DNA of 9,248 bases, from assembly GCA_013152135.1 (NCBI GenBank), contig JAADGX010000113.1, positions 1-9,248 of the forward strand, given 5' to 3'. The stretch comes from Chlorobiota bacterium (GTDB lineage: Bacteria; Bacteroidota; Ignavibacteria; SZUA-365; JAADGX01). The notes beneath the pieces were generated by a model, which worked only from the letters and a program-made list of their open reading frames with translations, was not told where the DNA came from and ran no database searches. Of the stretch, positions 5,015 to 9,248 are shown piece after piece (position 1 is the first letter of the stretch; each line of letters begins with the position of its first letter). Both the position numbers and the translations under genes were made by a program.

Positions 5015-7408
5015 ATGAAGATTTCTTATAACTGGCTGAAAGAATACATATCAATCGACGTCTCTCCTGAAGAGGCCGCGGAAACGCTGACCGCGACCGG
5101 TCTTGAGGTGGAGGGCATGGAGCGGCAGGCCGAGAAATTCGACAACATCGTTATCGGTAAAGTGCTGACATGCGAAAAGCATCCCAACGCGGACAAGCTT
5201 TCAGTTTGTACGGTTACTGATGGCGAGCGCGAGTACCCCGTCATCTGCGGAGCGCCCAATGTCGCTGCCGGCCAGGTTGTCTTTTTCGCGCGGCCCGGAG
5301 CCGTGATTCCCGACGGTGGCTTCAAGATTGAAAGACGAAAAATTCGGGGGATCGTCTCGGAGGGGATGATTTGTTCGTACAAGGAATTAGGTATCAATGA
5401 TGATCATTCCGGCATTGCCGTACTGGAAGACGACGTGCCCGTCGGAAGTTCCGCGGCTGAATATCTCGGACAAACCGATACCGTTCTGGAGATCGGCATT
5501 ACCCCTAACCGCATGGACGCGCTTTCACATGTCGGGGTTGCGCGAGACCTCGCCGCCGTTTATCGCACCAGCCTGACGATTCCAGACATATCCGGCGTAC
5601 CGGATACTCTCGCAACCGAAGCGCAAGTCGTCATCGAGGATCCGGACCTCTGTCCGAGGTATTGTGCCGGGATCATCAAAGGCATCACGGTAAAGCAATC
5701 CCCGGAATGGCTGCAACGGAGGCTCCTCGCTGCCGGCATGCGGCCGTTAAACAACATCGTTGACATCACGAATTTCGTGATGTTGGAAATCGGTCAACCC
5801 ATGCACGCCTTCGACCTGGCGGAAATTCATGGCCGGGAAATCCATGTACGCCGTGCCGGTACAGAGCAAAAGTTCATCACCCTTGATGAAAAAGAACGCG
5901 TCATACGTGCCGAGACATTACTGATATGTGATGCGGAAAGGCCCCTCGCCATTGCCGGGGTGATGGGTGGCGAGAATTCGGAAATTTCGGACAGCACTAC
6001 GGCCATACTCCTGGAGAGCGCATACTTCAACCCATCGTCTATTCGGCGAACGTCCAAGTATCTGGGTCTGAGCACCGAGTCCAGTTACCGGTTCGAACGT
6101 GGGGCAGATCCAAACATGGTTGATTGGGCGCTGAAGCGGGCAGTGGGGATGATCCTGGAACTGGCTGGTGGAGAATATCTCGGCATGATCGATGAGTACC
6201 CGGTTGAAATTACACCATGGGATATCGATTTGCGCTTGTGGCGAGTTGAACGGATCCTGGGAATTGCTATTGCTGAAGATGAAATCCGCGGCATTCTTGA
6301 GCGACTTGGTATCATGGTGGACAATGACGGCGGTATTCTCAAGTGTACGATTCCAACATTTAAAGCGGACGTCACCCGTGAAATCGACGTGATCGAAGAG
6401 ATTGCACGCATCCACGGTTACGACAATATTCCGGCGAAAGAAGGAGGGGAGGCGCGCTATACGGGCTTTTTCGACGAGACCGCTTTTCAAAACAAGCTCC
6501 GACGATTTCTGACCGGTGCCGGGTTCGATGAAACCATCGCAGTCAGCCTGGTGACGAAGAAACATGCGACGATGTTCTCCGACAATGCCGTTCGTCTCCT
6601 CAACCCCGTGAACGCGGAAAGGCCGTACCTGAGACCGACTTTGGCTATTTCCATGCTCGAGACTATTGCCACCAACGTGCATAACGGAATATCGGGACTT
6701 CGTATTTTTGAAATAGGACACGTCTTTGACCACTCACAGGATAAAGAGAGGGGTACTTTTGTCCGCGGATACCTGGAGTTCGAACGTCTGGGCATTGCCA
6801 TGTACGGTGAAGTCGCATCGCGCACGTGGTACGCAAAGGAACGCGCGCATGATTTTTTCGACATCAAAGGAACGCTCACCACGCTTCTGAAATTCCTACA
6901 TCTTGATAATGTTGCACGGATTCATTATTGTAAAGGCGATCCATTGACCGATTATCGTTTTTCGGTCGAAATCAAAGATAAAACTGCCGGATATATTGCG
7001 CAGTTTGGAAAAACAGTTCTGGAATCATTCGATCTCGATCAGCCTGTGTACTATCTGGAATTGGATATGAGTGTGTTGGAAGGCGCAGTTGAAGCTGGCG
7101 CCCGAAGTTATATCCCCGTAAGCAAGTACCCGGCGGTACTGCGTGATGTCGCGTTCATTTTCAACGAGGATCAGCTTGCTGGAGAGGTTGTGGAAGCCAT
7201 TTATCAAATGAACGAGCCGCTCATCAGGAATATCCGCGTGCTTGACGTTTTCCAGCATCAAACGCTGGGAAAAGGCAAGAAGAGCATTGCGTTCAGCCTC
7301 GTGTTGCAAGCGGATGATCATACGTTGAACGATGATGAAATTACGCGGGTTATGGAACGGGTCATTTCGAATGTCACCGGTTCGTTTTCAGCAGCAATTC
7401 GCGGATAG
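5015..7408 (+). CDS. pheT: Phenylalanine--tRNA ligase beta subunit
   Basis: This 797-residue partner of PheS is close to E. coli PheT (795). Domains in order are: an N-terminal KISYNWLKEYI segment; an EMAP-type OB fold (about 40-150) with NADKLSVCTV and VICGAPNVAAGQ; GITPNRMDALSHVGVARDLAA; the B3/4 editing domain (about 205-375) with NNIVDITNFVMLEIGQPMHAFD split by the family pattern, and AIAGVMGG; the B5 domain ending in EIDVIEEIARIHGYDNIP (about 400-475); the catalytic-like module; and a C-terminal FDX-ACB domain from about residue 702 (SKYPAVLRDVAF), which binds the tRNA-Phe anticodon. It starts 8 bases after the pheS stop with only a weak purine-rich SD overlapping that stop, consistent with translational coupling and equal synthesis of both subunits. 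Confidence 0.97.
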   Translation: MKISYNWLKEYISIDVSPEEAAETLTATGLEVEGMERQAEKFDNIVIGKVLTCEKHPNADKLSVCTVTDGEREYPVICGAPNVAAGQVVFFARPGAVIPDGGFKIERRKIRGIVSEGMICSYKELGINDDHSGIAVLEDDVPVGSSAAEYLGQTDTVLEIGITPNRMDALSHVGVARDLAAVYRTSLTIPDISGVPDTLATEAQVVIEDPDLCPRYCAGIIKGITVKQSPEWLQRRLLAAGMRPLNNIVDITNFVMLEIGQPMHAFDLAEIHGREIHVRRAGTEQKFITLDEKERVIRAETLLICDAERPLAIAGVMGGENSEISDSTTAILLESAYFNPSSIRRTSKYLGLSTESSYRFERGADPNMVDWALKRAVGMILELAGGEYLGMIDEYPVEITPWDIDLRLWRVERILGIAIAEDEIRGILERLGIMVDNDGGILKCTIPTFKADVTREIDVIEEIARIHGYDNIPAKEGGEARYTGFFDETAFQNKLRRFLTGAGFDETIAVSLVTKKHATMFSDNAVRLLNPVNAERPYLRPTLAISMLETIATNVHNGISGLRIFEIGHVFDHSQDKERGTFVRGYLEFERLGIAMYGEVASRTWYAKERAHDFFDIKGTLTTLLKFLHLDNVARIHYCKGDPLTDYRFSVEIKDKTAGYIAQFGKTVLESFDLDQPVYYLELDMSVLEGAVEAGARSYIPVSKYPAVLRDVAFIFNEDQLAGEVVEAIYQMNEPLIRNIRVLDVFQHQTLGKGKKSIAFSLVLQADDHTLNDDEITRVMERVISNVTGSFSAAIRG

Positions 7409-7437
7409 ATTGCTGTTCATTTTCGGAACATGATACA

Positions 7438-7785
7438 TTGACCGAAGAAAACATATACTCGACACCTCAGCAGACCTATCAAAAGGTCGAGCGCGCACTT
7501 GACGAGCTTATTTCCAGGATCGAAAAAGCTGCGACGTTGATCAGTGCATTGCGAGATGAAAATCGTACACTGACCAAACAGCACGCGAAGGACCTGGAAA
7601 CGATACAATACCTGCAAAAACAACTAGCGGAGAAAGAAAAGGAGATCGAAAGAATTCAAGCTGGTGGTTCTTCTGGTACTCAAACAGGCCTTCCGGATGG
7701 GGCTGTCATTCTAACCAAAGAGGAGCGCGAGGAGCTCGAACAGCGTGTGAACATGCTTTTGGCACGCATCAACGCGCATCTGTGA
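7438..7785 (+). CDS. Small coiled-coil protein, possible ZapB-like division factor
   Basis: This is a 115-residue soluble protein with no signal peptide or membrane segment. Residues ~12-78 form a heptad-rich acidic/basic coiled coil (VERALDELISRIEKAATL, then KDLETIQYLQKQLAEKEKEI). A flexible GGSSGTQTG linker follows, then a C-terminal amphipathic helix, EEREELEQRVNMLLARINAHL. The start is TTG 7438: no in-frame ATG or GTG precedes it after the pheT stop, and the SD is poor (CGGA). A 5-bp hairpin (7414-7418/7426-7430) sits just upstream. It lies between pheT and zapA, where FCB genomes often have a short coiled-coil gene. By analogy with ZapB, a coiled coil that partners ZapA at the Z ring, a division role is plausible. 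This rests on context and secondary structure only, with no diagnostic motif. Confidence 0.7.
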   Translation: MTEENIYSTPQQTYQKVERALDELISRIEKAATLISALRDENRTLTKQHAKDLETIQYLQKQLAEKEKEIERIQAGGSSGTQTGLPDGAVILTKEEREELEQRVNMLLARINAHL

Positions 7786-7857
7786 GGTTGGACAGTCTTC
7801 GTGTAACCGACTGGCCATAAACAGTTCTACTGATTCTGCATCCTGAGCTTGACACCT

Positions 7858-8148
7858 ATGGAACAAAAAAGCATTCGCGTACGCATTTATGGAACGGAGT
7901 ATCCGCTGAAGGTCGATGATGAAAATCTGACACGACAGGCGGCGGGGCTCATCGATTCTATGATGTCCGATATTCACGGAAAAATTCCTGATCAGCCGCC
8001 GATCACGCTGGCGGTACTCACAGCTCTCAATATCACGGAGACGCTGTTCAAGGAACAGGCCGATAAACAGAATGCGATTGCACCTATCGAGGAAAAAATC
8101 AAAAACGCAATAACCATCCTTGATAAAAGCCTGGAAGGAACGACGTAG
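7858..8148 (+). CDS. zapA: Cell division protein ZapA
   Basis: This 96-residue cytosolic protein has the ZapA pattern: an N-terminal beta-hairpin segment (KSIRVRIYGTEYPLKVDDEN), then LTRQAAGLIDSMM, an ALNITETLFKEQ helix typical of the family, and a C-terminal helical coiled coil. ZapA tetramers cross-link FtsZ filaments at midcell. ATG 7858 is preferred over the in-frame TTG 7849, because ZapA proteins normally begin a few residues before the IRV-IYG strand. The SD is weak (GAG at 7845-7847 only). It follows the coiled-coil gene by 72 bases, a gap that contains an imperfect hairpin (7790-7797/7809-7816) and no terminator. A 6S-like RNA follows directly. Confidence 0.9.
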   Translation: MEQKSIRVRIYGTEYPLKVDDENLTRQAAGLIDSMMSDIHGKIPDQPPITLAVLTALNITETLFKEQADKQNAIAPIEEKIKNAITILDKSLEGTT

Positions 8149-8174
8149 AACGTAAAAAGCGCTGTAAACGATTT

Positions 8175-8399
8175 CCCGCACCTCGGGCCAGAGTTACACG
8201 CGATAAAGAGAACCACACATTATATAAAATGGGAATCTGACTCTGTGCATTAATTGCAGGCCTCAGTTCATCGAAAGATGAAATTCCGGTTTGTCCCGGA
8301 ACGGAGGATTCAAGAAATGCGCAGGCATTTACCCACTGTGTTAAAAGAGGGTTCTTTTTATACCCGAGTAATTTTGGTTTCGAGGTGCGGGTTTTTTTT
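8175..8399 (+). ncRNA. ssrS: 6S-like RNA (RNA polymerase-binding regulatory RNA)
   Basis: The zapA-rny gap folds into a long rod. CCCGCACCTCG (8175-8185) pairs perfectly with CGAGGTGCGGG (8381-8391). After one bulged T, 8186-8197 pairs with 8368-8379 (12 bp, four G-U). After a small internal loop, 8203-8214 pairs with 8350-8361 (12 bp, one G-U). After an 8-nt bulge, ACACA (8215-8219) pairs with TGTGT (8337-8341). A large asymmetric central bubble follows (8220-8244 opposite 8323-8336), then GTGCATT/AATGCGC (8245-8251/8316-8322). The apex holds two hairpins: TTCATC-GAAA-GATGAA (8267-8282) and TTCCGG/CCGGAA (8284-8301). The closing stem, central bubble, apical stem and ~217-nt length match 6S RNA, which mimics an open promoter and sequesters the housekeeping holoenzyme. 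The bubble can refold locally (ATGC-GCAG-GCAT, 8317-8328). No convincing promoter precedes it. The fold is certain enough; the family name rests on architecture. Confidence 0.8.
8381..8399 (+). terminator. U-tract termination site of the 6S-like RNA
   Basis: CGAGGTGCGGG (8381-8391) is followed by eight T residues (8392-8399). Its perfect partner lies ~195 nt upstream, so termination may rely on the long-range closing stem. A local alternative is ACCCG (8362-8366) with CGGGT (8388-8392) around a 21-nt loop. The rny SD begins at the next base, so transcripts reaching rny must read through this site unless a promoter lies inside it. Confidence 0.6.
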
Positions 8400-8413
8400 G
8401 GAGGATTGTTTAC

Positions 8414-9248
8414 ATGGAAATGGAAATATACGTTTTAGTGCCGATCGTGGTTTTCCTGTGCGGCATTTTCTTGTACCTGGGATGGTATCTCAACCAGAAA
8501 TCGAACCAGGGCAAGCTCAGTTCCGCCGAAAAGCAAGCGGAAAAAATTGTCGCCGACGCGAAAAAGGAAGCGGAAAACCTCAAGCGGGAAAAGCTGATCG
8601 AGGTCAAGGACGAGTGGTATTCACGCAAGCAAAAACACGACCGGGAAATCCAGCGCCAGAGGAACAAGCTGCACGCATTTGAAAAGCAGCTCCTGGCACG
8701 CGAGGAAAACCTTGACAAAAAACTCGATCTTATTACCAAGAAGGAAGCGGAACTTCAGGCTCTGGAATCGAAACTTCGGAAGCGGGAGCAGCTCCTCAGT
8801 GAAAAGCACGAGGAGTACAAGAAACTGATCGAGCAGGAAAACCAACGCCTTGAGCAAGTTTCCGGCTTGTCCATGGAAGAAGCAAAGAAAATTCTCATGG
8901 ATAACATGGTCGACGCTGCCAAGCTGGAGGCAGCACAGAAGCTGAAAGAAATCCGCGACGAATTGAAAGCCAACGTGAAAAAAGAAGCCCGGAAGCTGAT
9001 CATCCAGTCCATACAACGCACAGCATCTGATCATTCCGTGGAGACGACCGTAAGTGTGCTCAATATTCAAAACGACGAGATGAAGGGCCGCATCATTGGC
9101 CGGGAAGGAAGGAACATTCGTGCATTCGAAGCCGCCACCGGCATCGATGTGATCGTGGATGATACACCGGAAGCGGTGATCCTCTCCGGCTTCGATCCTT
9201 TTCGACGGGAGGTGGCGCGCATCGCCCTTGAGACCCTGATCGCCGATG
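8414..9248 (+). CDS. rny: Ribonuclease Y, N-terminal part (3' end outside window)
   Basis: The frame is open from ATG 8414 to the window edge, giving 278 residues. An N-terminal membrane anchor (about 5-26, IYVLVPIVVFLCGIFLYLGW) is followed by a long charged coiled coil (about 35-200) and a KH domain with GRIIGREGRNIRAFEAATG starting near residue 225. The catalytic HD domain (His-Asp metal site) lies beyond the window, so activity cannot be judged. RNase Y is a membrane-bound endoribonuclease that starts mRNA decay and processing in many bacteria. The SD GGAGG (8400-8404) stands 9 bases before the ATG and abuts the U tract of the 6S-like RNA. It follows zapA, as in several FCB genomes by my recollection. 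No frameshift or unusual residue is visible. Confidence 0.96.
   Translation, partial: MEMEIYVLVPIVVFLCGIFLYLGWYLNQKSNQGKLSSAEKQAEKIVADAKKEAENLKREKLIEVKDEWYSRKQKHDREIQRQRNKLHAFEKQLLAREENLDKKLDLITKKEAELQALESKLRKREQLLSEKHEEYKKLIEQENQRLEQVSGLSMEEAKKILMDNMVDAAKLEAAQKLKEIRDELKANVKKEARKLIIQSIQRTASDHSVETTVSVLNIQNDEMKGRIIGREGRNIRAFEAATGIDVIVDDTPEAVILSGFDPFRREVARIALETLIAD

Noticed and set aside
5918..6733. 271-residue minus-strand frame inside pheT
   Set aside because: It lies fully antisense to a complete, conserved PheT and shows no protein family features.
7849..8148. zapA start at TTG 7849
   Set aside because: ATG 7858 in the same frame gives the usual ZapA N-terminus; no better SD supports the TTG.
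8221..8230. TATATAAAAT as the -10 box of an rny promoter
   Set aside because: No -35-like box sits at 16-18 bases upstream, and the stretch falls in the central bubble of the 6S-like fold. An open promoter use is not excluded, but the RNA fold explains it better.
8254..8682. 142-residue plus-strand frame overlapping the 6S-like RNA and rny
   Set aside because: It overlaps the structured RNA and the well-supported rny frame, and the translation is arginine/glycine-rich with no family resemblance.

Overview
The window is a dense, entirely plus-strand housekeeping block, probably from a member or relative of the Fibrobacterota-Chlorobiota-Bacteroidota (FCB) group. Two observations suggest this. 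The partial first gene ends in a FlgD-like / type A T9SS sorting domain (LYPNP, AGRLIR and NGVYFYKL blocks). The chain pheT - coiled-coil gene - zapA - rny is, as I recall, an arrangement seen in that group. Base composition looks balanced by eye (not computed). No mobile element, CRISPR array or defence gene is visible. The placement is inference, and the phylum cannot be fixed from this sequence alone.

Layout: (1) 1-516, the C-terminal end of an exported protein. (2) 517-737, a non-coding stretch holding a perfect 14-bp palindrome, a sigma70-like promoter, tRNA-Val(GAC) and an intrinsic terminator. (3) 760-3862, thrS-infC-rpmI-rplT, a classic translation cluster; infC has no AUG/GUG/UUG available and most probably starts at ACG. 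(4) 3863-3992, a structured leader with a small SD-equipped reading frame, placed before a pheS that lacks a visible SD. (5) 3993-7408, pheS-pheT. (6) 7438-8148, a small coiled-coil gene and zapA. (7) 8149-8413, a long-range folded RNA with the architecture of 6S RNA, ending in a U tract. (8) 8414 to the end, the N-terminal 278 residues of RNase Y.

The genes link aminoacylation (ThrRS, PheRS, tRNA-Val), initiation (IF3), 50S assembly (L35, L20), Z-ring assembly (ZapA and a possible ZapB-like partner), RNA polymerase control (6S RNA) and mRNA decay (RNase Y). The protein families are familiar. The less expected material is in the control elements: the non-canonical infC start, the pheS leader and the 6S-like RNA directly behind zapA.
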